Shown: in pieces, positions 1-5,513 of the stretch
Layout: every line of letters begins with the position of its first letter
How positions within the stretch are numbered: position 1 is the stretch's first letter
Virus record (IMG/VR): IMGVR_UViG_3300037343_000158
Span: 1 to 60,622 of that record
Strand: one strand, 5' to 3'
DNA length: 60,622 nucleotides
Source: a virus
The notes under the pieces: generated by a model
Seen by the model: the letters and a program-made list of their open reading frames with translations, nothing else
Told to the model about the DNA's origin: nothing
Databases searched by the model: none
Position numbers and translations under genes: made by a program

Positions 1-75
1 CCAGACGACCTCACTGAAAAGCTGTGGGCAGACAACGCTGCCAATTACCCTAAGGCGCAATCCACTGGGATTTAG
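1..75 (+). CDS. C-terminal end of a truncated gene, unknown product
   Basis: An open frame runs from base 1 to a TAG at 73-75 and encodes 24 residues ending KAQSTGI. The start lies outside the window. The composition (acidic and amide residues, no stops) is compatible with a coding end, but no family can be recognised from so short a piece. Its stop overlaps by three bases the stop of the leftward gene at 72-299, so the two are convergent with no room for a terminator. Confidence 0.4.
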   Translation, partial: PDDLTEKLWADNAANYPKAQSTGI

Positions 76-299
76 CTGTACTGGTGAATCCAAGTGGTAA
101 TAACTTTCTCCCACTCGCGAAAGTTGTCTGTATCTCCGCCAACTTCCAATCCACGCTTCACACTTACTTCGCGTTGATACCGAAGCTCTCCTTCGGAATT
201 ATAAATCTTTAGATTACCTCGCCACATGTTCTCGCCTATTGACTCAATAACTACTGAGTAATTCTCTATCTGGCTTTGCCAAATCATATCTGGTTCCAT
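72..299 (-). CDS. Small hypothetical protein, 75 aa
   Basis: Not recognised. The 75-residue product begins MEPDMIWQ and is a soluble, mixed-charge protein with no membrane segment or cysteine pair. An AGAGGA ribosome-binding site lies five bases before the ATG at 299, which supports the start. It is the second gene of a leftward pair behind the pyruvyl transferase-like gene at 335-1054. The 35-base gap between them holds copy A of the recurrent GAGCGCGAAAAA element. Confidence 0.6.
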   Translation of the reverse strand: MEPDMIWQSQIENYSVVIESIGENMWRGNLKIYNSEGELRYQREVSVKRGLEVGGDTDNFREWEKVITTWIHQYS

Positions 300-310
300 G
301 GTTTCCTCTT

Positions 311-335
311 TTTACGGGGTGGGAGCGCGAAAAAT
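311..335 (+). repeat. Recurrent junction element, copy A
   Basis: Reads TTTACGGGGTGGGAGCGCG followed by five A. It matches the core of four other copies between 1.6 and 3.0 kb, and it fills the gap between two leftward genes, touching the stop codon of the upstream one. All copies have the same orientation on the plus strand whichever way the neighbouring genes run. Function unknown. Confidence 0.6.
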
Positions 336-1054
336 CACATTCTGGTTCCGAGAGCAGACCTGTACCACTCTCTGCCGTCTTTAACATTATGCACGAACCT
401 GACGTCGGTGACTCCTACAGAGTTCAGCCAATCGGCCCACTTAGGCTCGCAGTCTATGTACTCTCCACCCAAAAGAGCGAACGGGACTTCATACGCGTGC
501 GCAACAATCGCCGCATGCATTGAGCCTGCCAAAACAAACCTTGCTCCAGAGACTTTATCTATGAAGGCCATAATGTCTGCGCGGTCCTCGACAACGGGGC
601 TAAAAAGTGCGTCTGCGCCTAGCTCGTGTATCGAATTGACGTTGTAATCCGACTTGTCCAGAATGTGCCGTACTGCAAACGCAAGACCATTAGGCGAAGA
701 CTTAGGGTAGATTCCTGGAAGCATGTATGCGGGGTCTAAGGTGATTTCAGTTTCAATCCCGTGCTTTCTAAGTTCCGCTTGAGTGTTTGGGCCTCGTACT
801 CCATCAAACTCTGCAGTCTCTAGCAACTCTGGGTCCAAGCTTTCGCCTCTCCAGCCACAGCGGTGAAAGACGGCAATTTTCCCAGCATCGGCAGCAAGCT
901 TAAGGTGCGTGTTGCTTATGACACTTCCAATAGGAAAGTGCACACTGCTAGGGTCCAAAGACCATTCGTGGTGCTTCAAGGGGTCAAGGAACACTTCTGG
1001 CAAAGCGTCACCAAAGTTTCGGGTTACCCCGTCTAGTTTCCATTCGTAAATCAT
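335..1054 (-). CDS. Polysaccharide pyruvyl transferase-like protein
   Basis: The 239-residue product fits the polysaccharide pyruvyl transferase family (CsaB/ExoV type), whose members move pyruvate from phosphoenolpyruvate onto a sugar of a surface polysaccharide. Supporting signs are the N-terminal NFGDALPEVF segment, the central RGPNTQAELRKHGI stretch followed by LDPAYMLPG, and the C-terminal GSMHAAIVAHAYEVPFALLG, which matches the family's 'H-x-x-I-x-A' region. It is short for the family (often 300-400 residues), so it may be a reduced form. It starts at ATG 1054, with only a weak ribosome-binding site. A phage copy could change host surface sugars or decorate a virion glycan; both are inference. 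Confidence 0.7.
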   Translation of the reverse strand: MIYEWKLDGVTRNFGDALPEVFLDPLKHHEWSLDPSSVHFPIGSVISNTHLKLAADAGKIAVFHRCGWRGESLDPELLETAEFDGVRGPNTQAELRKHGIETEITLDPAYMLPGIYPKSSPNGLAFAVRHILDKSDYNVNSIHELGADALFSPVVEDRADIMAFIDKVSGARFVLAGSMHAAIVAHAYEVPFALLGGEYIDCEPKWADWLNSVGVTDVRFVHNVKDGREWYRSALGTRM

Positions 1055-1074
1055 TAACCCAATCTTATCGGGTG

Positions 1075-1080
1075 TATGCT
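1075..1080 (+). promoter_or_regulatory. Possible -10 box (TATGCT) of a leaderless gene
   Basis: TG-TATGCT ends seven bases before ATG 1088 and no ribosome-binding site is present. The TANNNT form with a seven-base gap matches the arrangement before ATG 1946. Leaderless transcripts are common in Actinobacteria. No clear -35 is visible. Confidence 0.35.
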
Positions 1081-1087
1081 GAGTTGT

Positions 1088-1303
1088 ATGGATGACTACG
1101 AGTACGACGGAAAAGAACGAGACGCCAGACAGTTCGAAGAGAGGATGTCATTAGCATCTTTTAAGGGCAAATCCGTTGAGTACCTTATCCGAGCTGAAAC
1201 TGCTGCGGGCTACGATGTCGGGTTGCACTACGCTCAAATTGCTCAAGCTTACGCAACGCTGGAGCTTGCTCGCGTTACTGGAATTCAAAGGCGCTCTAGT
1301 TAA
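1088..1303 (+). CDS. Small actinophage-type protein, 71 aa
   Basis: The product begins MDDYEYDGKERDARQF and ends with a helix rich in small residues (VEYLIRAETAAGYDV, then HYAQIAQAYATLELA). This arrangement recurs in short proteins of unknown function in many actinobacteriophages. An upstream in-frame ATG at 1076 exists, but ATG 1088 is preferred because a TATGCT box sits seven bases before it. No Shine-Dalgarno sequence is seen for either start. The 3' end overlaps the leftward gene at 1296-1454 by eight bases. Function unknown. Confidence 0.6.
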   Translation: MDDYEYDGKERDARQFEERMSLASFKGKSVEYLIRAETAAGYDVGLHYAQIAQAYATLELARVTGIQRRSS

Positions 1304-1454
1304 ATCTGTCTTCTTGCTCAATCATCTGAACGGCTCTTTTTACAAACTGCTCAGGACTGTTCATCTTCAGCAGAAGCAGGTCCAGCATCAGTAGGGCCAG
1401 GATTCTTCTTTTTTCGTCCTGCACCCCCTGCTGGTAAATCTGCTCCTCTATCAT
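1296..1454 (-). CDS. Small hypothetical protein, 52 aa
   Basis: The product begins MIEEQIYQQGVQDEKRRIL, a charged helix followed by a leucine-rich stretch (ALLMLDLLLLK). The ATG at 1454 is chosen over one at 1490 because CGAGGA lies directly upstream. It overlaps the cysteine-rich gene at 1351-1587 by 104 bases in another frame on the same strand, so one of the two may be shorter than drawn. Short 'EEQ...DERxRIxxLL' proteins are frequent in actinophages. Function unknown. Confidence 0.5.
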   Translation of the reverse strand: MIEEQIYQQGVQDEKRRILALLMLDLLLLKMNSPEQFVKRAVQMIEQEDRFN

Positions 1455-1587
1455 GTTCCTCGGCTGCTTCTCGGTTCCCATGGCACTCACATTCGCACTT
1501 AGTCATTTCGCCTTTTACGGCCCAGTTTTCAAACTCAACTCTACAGCCAGCGTGATGTCCCGTTGCGCACCACCCAAAAAAAGCCAT
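1351..1587 (-). CDS. Small Cys/His-rich protein, 78 aa
   Basis: The first 37 residues hold a likely zinc-binding pattern: C7, H11-H12, C15, then CECECHG at 31-37. Small proteins with a C-x-x-x-HH-x-x-C and CxCxCH layout are typical of actinophages. The remainder (AAEEHDRGADLPAGGAG...) is low-complexity and overlaps the gene at 1296-1454 out of frame, so it may be only a tail forced by lack of a stop. ATG 1587 is a cautious start. A strong AAGGAAGG lies about 25 bases further upstream and is followed by a four-codon frame (MSYG-stop) that could couple to this start. Confidence 0.5.
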   Translation of the reverse strand: MAFFGWCATGHHAGCRVEFENWAVKGEMTKCECECHGNREAAEEHDRGADLPAGGAGRKKKNPGPTDAGPASAEDEQS

Positions 1588-1624
1588 ACCTAACCATAAC
1601 TCATTTCTATCCTTCCTTTTTCTC

Positions 1625-1657
1625 TGTCGGAGCGGAAGCGCGAAAAAACGATTTTTG
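1625..1657 (+). repeat. Recurrent junction element, copy B
   Basis: TGTCGGAGCGGAAGCGCG is followed by six A, CG and a T run. It lies directly upstream of the ribosome-binding region of the leftward Cys-rich gene (start 1587). The A and T runs around CG could form a tiny hairpin. Confidence 0.65.
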
Positions 1658-1893
1658 AACTTACGAGTACCGCTAAGATAGTCGGTGTGGAGGCATGCAC
1701 AACCACTGCGTAATTGGACGGTCGGTTGTGTTTCTTCTCTGCTAGGTAAACCGAAGACAACCGTGAGGAGGTCGGAAAACGTATCTAGGGGAGGTGCCAG
1801 GAAGCATGGATTGGGATTTCTCGATTGGTCTGGCACCTCCGCCTCCACACTCCCCCCCACACCTAAACTCCCCTATTTCTCTGGAAGATTCCC

Positions 1894-1927
1894 TTTACGG
1901 AGCGAGAGCGCGAAAAAACGAGTTTTG
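1894..1927 (+). repeat. Recurrent junction element, copy C
   Basis: The fullest copy: TTTACGGAGCGAGAGCGCG, six A, CGAG, TTTTG. It ends six bases before a TAGTAT box and 18 bases before the ATG of the rightward gene at 1946. This places its A-run near where a -35 region would be. Confidence 0.7.
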
Positions 1928-1932
1928 TGGTG

Positions 1933-1938
1933 TAGTAT
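1933..1938 (+). promoter_or_regulatory. Possible -10 box (TAGTAT) of a leaderless gene
   Basis: TG-TAGTAT ends seven bases before ATG 1946. That distance would put the transcription start on or next to the A of the start codon. No ribosome-binding site is present, which fits a leaderless message. Confidence 0.4.
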
Positions 1939-1945
1939 CTATTAT

Positions 1946-2512
1946 ATGACAAATGACAATTCTCAGTGGAGCTACTCCCTGACCCCTCAAGAAGAAGCAA
2001 CTTGCGCTCGCGTTGGCTTTGAACGCCAAGAGCCCTACCTCGCAAGGCCCGAAGCTAATCGAAGATACTCCCAAGGAGACGTTGCAGAGATTTGGCAACA
2101 CTCAGTTGCTGCTGGCTCTGAAATGGCCTTTGCTCGAATGGTTGGCCTTAGTGATTTTGTTCCCCACGTAAACAAGTGGAGGTCCGCTGCAGATGTTCCC
2201 CCCTACGAGATTAGGTATTGCTTTACCAATAAAAGGGTGGACGACTCGACTTGGTCCCTGAGGCATGAAGAAGGCGACGACATAGATGTTGCTTATGTAC
2301 TCCTTGTTGGCGGGCTCGAAGATATGAAGCCGAGGGACAGAGATAACGTATCTCCTCCCTACACAGCGGTTGGGTGGATGTGGGGCTCTGACTGCCGACA
2401 GTCCACTTTTGAGCTTACCCAGATATCTAGCAAGCGCCGTTGGAGAGTTCCCTTTGACCAACTGAGGTCTATGGCAGAAGTGACTTCTCCTCAATACGTT
2501 AACGGAGTGTGA
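1946..2512 (+). CDS. Phage protein with possible PD-(D/E)XK-like fold, 188 aa
   Basis: The start at ATG 1946 (MTNDNSQWSY) is chosen because the frame upstream runs through the repeat element and structured gap. The order of motifs, an E in GSEMAFARMVGL, a D-x-x-x-YEIRY strand, then a DVAYVLLVGG strand and YTAVGWMWG, recalls a widespread family of actinophage proteins with the pattern 'GE-LAFAK...DV...VRT...YVLV...VVGW'. Those resemble nuclease-like folds, although here the last acidic pair is E-x-R rather than E-x-K, so activity is uncertain. The stop codon lies inside copy D of the junction element. Function not established. Confidence 0.65.
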   Translation: MTNDNSQWSYSLTPQEEATCARVGFERQEPYLARPEANRRYSQGDVAEIWQHSVAAGSEMAFARMVGLSDFVPHVNKWRSAADVPPYEIRYCFTNKRVDDSTWSLRHEEGDDIDVAYVLLVGGLEDMKPRDRDNVSPPYTAVGWMWGSDCRQSTFELTQISSKRRWRVPFDQLRSMAEVTSPQYVNGV

Positions 2513-2524
2513 GCGCGAAAAATG
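2499..2524 (+). repeat. Recurrent junction element, copy D
   Basis: TTAACGGAGTGTGAGCGCG plus A run. The TGA stop of the upstream gene (2510-2512) is inside it and the A run leads directly into the ATG of the HNH gene at 2522. The embedded TGA position is the same as in copy E. Confidence 0.65.
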
Positions 2525-2953
2525 CCGAAAAAGGACAGAGAAGACTACAACGCATACATGCGTGAGTATTTAGCTAATCGCTATCGCGAGCGCAGAGAAT
2601 TGCTTATTTTAGAAATGGGCGGAAAGTGCGTTAAGTGCGCCAAGACAAGTGATTTGGAGTTTGACCATATCGACCCCGAAAACAAATCCTTCCCCATATC
2701 CAAAAGGCTCACTAGTGCGAGCATGGATGTTATCCGAGCAGAGAGCTTAAAGTGCCAACTTTTATGCGTCCCATGTCACAAAGAGAAAACCACTAAGGCG
2801 TCTTCCGTTGGGCACGGAGGTGGCAAGACAGGTATGAGAAACTGTCGATGTACTCTCTGTGCACCCCTAAAGAACACTGACGCACGAGAACGTAAGCGTG
2901 CTAAAGCTAAGCAAAAAGCCCTATCTATTGCTTTGACTTCACAGGGAGAGTGA
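2522..2953 (+). CDS. HNH endonuclease-like protein
   Basis: The 143-residue protein has a CVKC zinc knuckle, then LEFDHIDPENK (the first His of an HNH site with DH), and a second knuckle with the last His in CQLLCVPCHKEKT. This is the HNH layout of many small phage endonucleases. A further Cys pair (NCRCTLC) and a basic C-terminal tail suit DNA binding. Free-standing HNH proteins in phages act as homing endonucleases or as packaging partners of the terminase; the sequence does not tell which. The start ATG sits at the end of repeat copy D, with only a distant GGAG. Confidence 0.85.
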   Translation: MPKKDREDYNAYMREYLANRYRERRELLILEMGGKCVKCAKTSDLEFDHIDPENKSFPISKRLTSASMDVIRAESLKCQLLCVPCHKEKTTKASSVGHGGGKTGMRNCRCTLCAPLKNTDARERKRAKAKQKALSIALTSQGE

Positions 2954-2973
2954 GCGCGAAAAAACGGGTTTTG
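2941..2973 (+). repeat. Recurrent junction element, copy E
   Basis: ACAGGGAGAGTGAGCGCG, six A, CGGG, TTTTG. It contains the TGA stop of the HNH gene (2951-2953) and opens the 179-base gap before the membrane-protein gene at 3133. Confidence 0.65.
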
Positions 2974-3053
2974 CACGAAGTTTTATAGGGGCATTTTCCT
3001 TGTATTTACTGGGCAAAGTGCCTAAATTGTACGAACTCCAAATGAACATTAGG

Positions 3054-3104
3054 TATAATACAAATAAGTAATACAGTTTTAGACATAACACTGTATGATA
3101 TAGT
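3054..3104 (+). promoter_or_regulatory. Possible promoter region with tandem -10-like boxes
   Basis: A perfect TATAAT at 3054-3059 and a TATGATATAGTCT stretch at 3094-3106 lie upstream of the gene at 3133. A near copy (TATGATAGTCT, 4986-4996) lies the same kind of distance before the gene at 5042, which hints at a shared phage promoter. No good -35 box is visible for either. Confidence 0.35.
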
Positions 3105-3132
3105 CTAGTTAAACGACAGAAAGAAGGTAATT

Positions 3133-3339
3133 ATGAGTATCAATTGGAAAGCACCATTCGAGTTTGCATTTGAGCTAGGTATGTTCCTGCTCGGCTCTAT
3201 TTTGGTCCTCGCTATCGGCATCATCGCCATTGTTTTGGTCTACGGTTTGGTCAAAAGCCTCTTCGTAACCTTAGGCAAAGCGAAGAATAAGAAGAGCGAA
3301 GACAAGAAAAGCTTTTTCAAGATGCACTCGGTAGACTAG
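3133..3339 (+). CDS. Small membrane protein, 68 aa
   Basis: Residues 17-45 form a long hydrophobic run (FLLGSILVLAIGIIAIVLVY), followed by a lysine-rich cytoplasmic-looking tail (KAKNKKSEDKKS). One long membrane helix with a basic tail fits many uncharacterised phage membrane proteins. A holin role is possible but not shown. A good AGAAGG site precedes ATG 3133. It is followed after six bases by thyX and probably shares its message. Confidence 0.75.
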   Translation: MSINWKAPFEFAFELGMFLLGSILVLAIGIIAIVLVYGLVKSLFVTLGKAKNKKSEDKKSFFKMHSVD

Positions 3340-3345
3340 GAACTA

Positions 3346-4068
3346 ATGACAGTCTTTAACTCAGACATGACCGTAGAGCTGGTCAAGCACAGTGCGTCAG
3401 ATACCGATGTAATCTTCGCTGCCAAGGTTTCAACCCAAGGCGAGCGCTCATTTCACGGCAACGAGGGGTTCTCCGAGGACGCGTCAGACAGGCAAGCTGG
3501 TCTAATCAACTGGCTGGTTCGCGACCGTCACGGTTCTCCTTTCGAGCACTCTGTCTTTACTTTTTATGTAAAAGCCCCTATTTTTGTTTGGAGAGAGCAC
3601 ATGCGTCACCGCATGGCTAGCTACAACGAAGAGTCGGGACGATACAAGAAGCTAGAGGCAGAGTTCTACGTTCCAGACGTATCTCGCAACCTTATCCAGA
3701 CTGGCAAGCCAGGAGCTTACGTATTTAGTGCAGGCACCCCTGAGCAGTACGAAGTTGTGTCTAACAGCTTTGTTACTTCCTGCGAAAGTGCTTACGCAGA
3801 ATACACAGGGATGCTGGACGCGGGAGTTGCCCGAGAGGTGGCCAGAGCAGTTCTGCCCACAACCATTTACTCATCGGCATACGTCACCATGAACGCCCGC
3901 GCTCTTATGAACTTTTTGTCACTGCGTCGCAACGTAGAAGGTCAAAGGTTTCCGTCATACCCACAGCGCGAGATTGAGATAGTCGCAGAGAAATACGAAG
4001 CCATCTTCGAGGAGCTCATGCCATTGACCCACAAGTCTTTTGTTGCGAACGGAAGAGTAGCTCCGTAA
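3346..4068 (+). CDS. thyX: Flavin-dependent thymidylate synthase ThyX
   Basis: ThyX makes dTMP from dUMP using FAD, NADPH and methylene-tetrahydrofolate, supplying thymidine for phage DNA synthesis. The 240-residue length is normal. The family signature RHRX7S is intact: R87-H88-R89, with S97 in SYNEESGRY. The AGGA before ATG 3346 is well placed. The TAA stop overlaps the next ATG by one base (TAATG), so translation of the recombinase downstream is probably coupled. ThyX is frequent in phages of bacteria with small or folate-limited thymidylate supply, including actinophages. Confidence 0.95.
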   Translation: MTVFNSDMTVELVKHSASDTDVIFAAKVSTQGERSFHGNEGFSEDASDRQAGLINWLVRDRHGSPFEHSVFTFYVKAPIFVWREHMRHRMASYNEESGRYKKLEAEFYVPDVSRNLIQTGKPGAYVFSAGTPEQYEVVSNSFVTSCESAYAEYTGMLDAGVAREVARAVLPTTIYSSAYVTMNARALMNFLSLRRNVEGQRFPSYPQREIEIVAEKYEAIFEELMPLTHKSFVANGRVAP

Positions 4069-4742
4069 TGACTGAAGGCATTGCTTATTGCTATGCACGA
4101 GTCTCAACTCAAATGCAAGCAACAGACGGTATGAGTCTTGGAGCTCAGGAGAAGCAGCTAATCGCTGCCGCTGAGTTGGCTGGCTATACGCCTGTAATTC
4201 TTAGAGAAGAGGGGCGCTCAGGGAAGAGTATTCAAGGTAGACCAGTGCTGAAGAAGGCACTGGAAGAACTTGACTCTGGGCTTGCTCAGGCTATGTATGT
4301 CACAAGGTTGGACCGACTAGCTCGCTCCACTCGAGACTTTCTCAGCATTGTTGACCGTTCTCATAAGTATGAATGGCGATTAGCCCTGCTTGACCTTGGG
4401 CTAGACACTGCCACATACCAAGGAAGATTCGTCGTCACAATAATGTCAGCCATGGCTGAGATGGAAAGAGGAATGATTTCTCTACGCCAGAAGGATGTCC
4501 ATCAAGACCGACGTGATAACGGCAAAGTCTGGGGAGTTGACATTGGCCCTAAGTCAGTACTGGACATAGACCTAAAGCAAAGAATTTGGAATGAAAGAAA
4601 CGCTGGTCTTTCTTTTAACGTTATAGCTCAGAAGCTGAACAAAGAGGGAGTCCCAACAACTAACAAAGGTAAAGAGTGGTACGCAAGTACTGTTCGATAC
4701 GTCTTTGTGGCATTCTCTAAAGAAGTCACTGATGTTGTCTAG
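4068..4742 (+). CDS. Small serine recombinase / resolvase
   Basis: The 224-residue product has the resolvase/invertase catalytic domain: YARVST with the nucleophile Ser13, the RLDRLARS segment with conserved arginines, and a MSAMAEMERGMISLRQK helix joining to a short C-terminal region. That region (NERNAGLSFNVIAQKLNKEG...TTNKGKEWYASTVRYVF) resembles the start of the 'recombinase' DNA-binding domain. Such enzymes cut and rejoin DNA at short paired sites. The size suits an invertase, resolvase or small integrase rather than a large phiC31-type integrase. No attachment site or invertible segment was found nearby. Translation is coupled to thyX. Confidence 0.9.
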   Translation: MTEGIAYCYARVSTQMQATDGMSLGAQEKQLIAAAELAGYTPVILREEGRSGKSIQGRPVLKKALEELDSGLAQAMYVTRLDRLARSTRDFLSIVDRSHKYEWRLALLDLGLDTATYQGRFVVTIMSAMAEMERGMISLRQKDVHQDRRDNGKVWGVDIGPKSVLDIDLKQRIWNERNAGLSFNVIAQKLNKEGVPTTNKGKEWYASTVRYVFVAFSKEVTDVV

Positions 4743-4743
4743 C

Positions 4744-4899
4744 TCAGGACTTTTTATCCAGGTCACGCACTGAGACTAGCCAGTCGTCTTTCAACTTAGC
4801 AACCGCCGAGAGCAAAACAAGTCCAGACATTACCAATAACAGAACCCACAGGATTGCCAGCACCCCAGCCACAATCAAAAGAATAATTAAAAAGTCCAT
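4744..4899 (-). CDS. Tiny membrane protein, 51 aa
   Basis: A leftward frame from ATG 4899 to TGA 4746-4744 encodes a protein starting MDFLIILLIVAGVLAILWVL, a nearly uninterrupted hydrophobic stretch over about residues 3-35. A short charged tail (KLKDDWLVSVRDLDKKS) follows. The strong hydrophobic-then-charged pattern in an otherwise empty gap argues for a real small gene. There is no clear ribosome-binding site, so the call is moderate. It converges on the recombinase gene with one base between stops. A holin-like or superinfection-related role is conceivable but unsupported. Confidence 0.45.
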   Translation of the reverse strand: MDFLIILLIVAGVLAILWVLLLVMSGLVLLSAVAKLKDDWLVSVRDLDKKS

Positions 4900-5041
4900 A
4901 AGTAAATGATACAACTTTTCGGAACTGACACGCGATAATACATGCGGTAAACCTTAAGGTTATAGATTAGGTTTAGGGACTTACGTATGATAGTCTTGAA
5001 AGTGGACAATCTGGGATACAAAGACATAGATGGAGAATGAC

Positions 5042-5506
5042 ATGAGCTATGAGCTCGTAGAAGAATACGCAACAATGATTGTGCCTATACTACCTCAGGC
5101 AAAGCAGGCGTATGGTGCTCGTAACCAGTCCTCGCCAGCCCACGAAGCAAGCAGGGAGTACACCCGATTGCTCACAGAGTTTTACAACAAAGGTGGAAGT
5201 CTTCCTTTGCTTGCAAAGAAACTAGAAGTAGCGTATGCGGGAGTTCGCCGTCGCGTTGTTATGAATGACATTACTGTGTCAGCTTTCAGGCCAAAGGTTC
5301 GCGTAAAAAATCAGGACATCAAATCAGCTGCGTCTCGAGTGACTTCTGCTCGTAAAAAAGACGGAGACCTGTATCACGACCAGTTGGCTGAGGAATACCA
5401 GAACGGTATCTCTCTTTCTAACTTGGCAAAGGAATTAGGACTCAGCTCAGCTGCACCCCTGTATTATGGAGTTCAGAGAAGTTTGCAACGTAACTCAAAG
5501 AAGTAG
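5042..5506 (+). CDS. Probable terminase small subunit / HTH DNA-binding protein
   Basis: The protein (154 aa from ATG 5042, preferred over ATG 5030 because GGAG lies eight bases upstream) has two similar segments. One is TRLLTEFYNKGGSLPLLAKK and the other is QLAEEYQNGISLSNLAKELG, each a helix followed by a helix-turn-helix-like stretch. Such duplicated HTH units bind repeated DNA sites. It ends seven bases before the large terminase, the classic place for the small subunit, which recognises phage DNA for packaging. The role rests on position and fold only; a general regulator remains possible. Confidence 0.6.
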   Translation: MSYELVEEYATMIVPILPQAKQAYGARNQSSPAHEASREYTRLLTEFYNKGGSLPLLAKKLEVAYAGVRRRVVMNDITVSAFRPKVRVKNQDIKSAASRVTSARKKDGDLYHDQLAEEYQNGISLSNLAKELGLSSAAPLYYGVQRSLQRNSKK

Positions 5507-5513
5507 GTGACCT

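Larger units (their letters stand above)
1588..1945. other. 358-base gap with nested inverted repeats
   Basis: No convincing long gene lies here. CACAACC (1698-1704) can pair with GGTTGTG (1724-1730). The same GGTTGT could instead pair with ACAACC (1757-1762), so two hairpins are mutually exclusive. Further on, GGAGGTGCCAG (1790-1800) is perfectly complementary to CTGGCACCTCC (1830-1840) around a 29-base loop. The gap also holds copies B and C of the junction element. A 47-codon frame from ATG 1806 ends at TGA 1947-1949 and would overlap the next gene as ATGA. Its proline-rich content makes it doubtful. A structured leader RNA or small RNA is possible. Confidence 0.4.

Noticed and set aside
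1685-1945. Longer form of the 188-residue protein starting at 1685
   Set aside because: The added 87 residues run through repeat copy C and the hairpin gap, have low-complexity content, and a -10 box sits correctly for ATG 1946.
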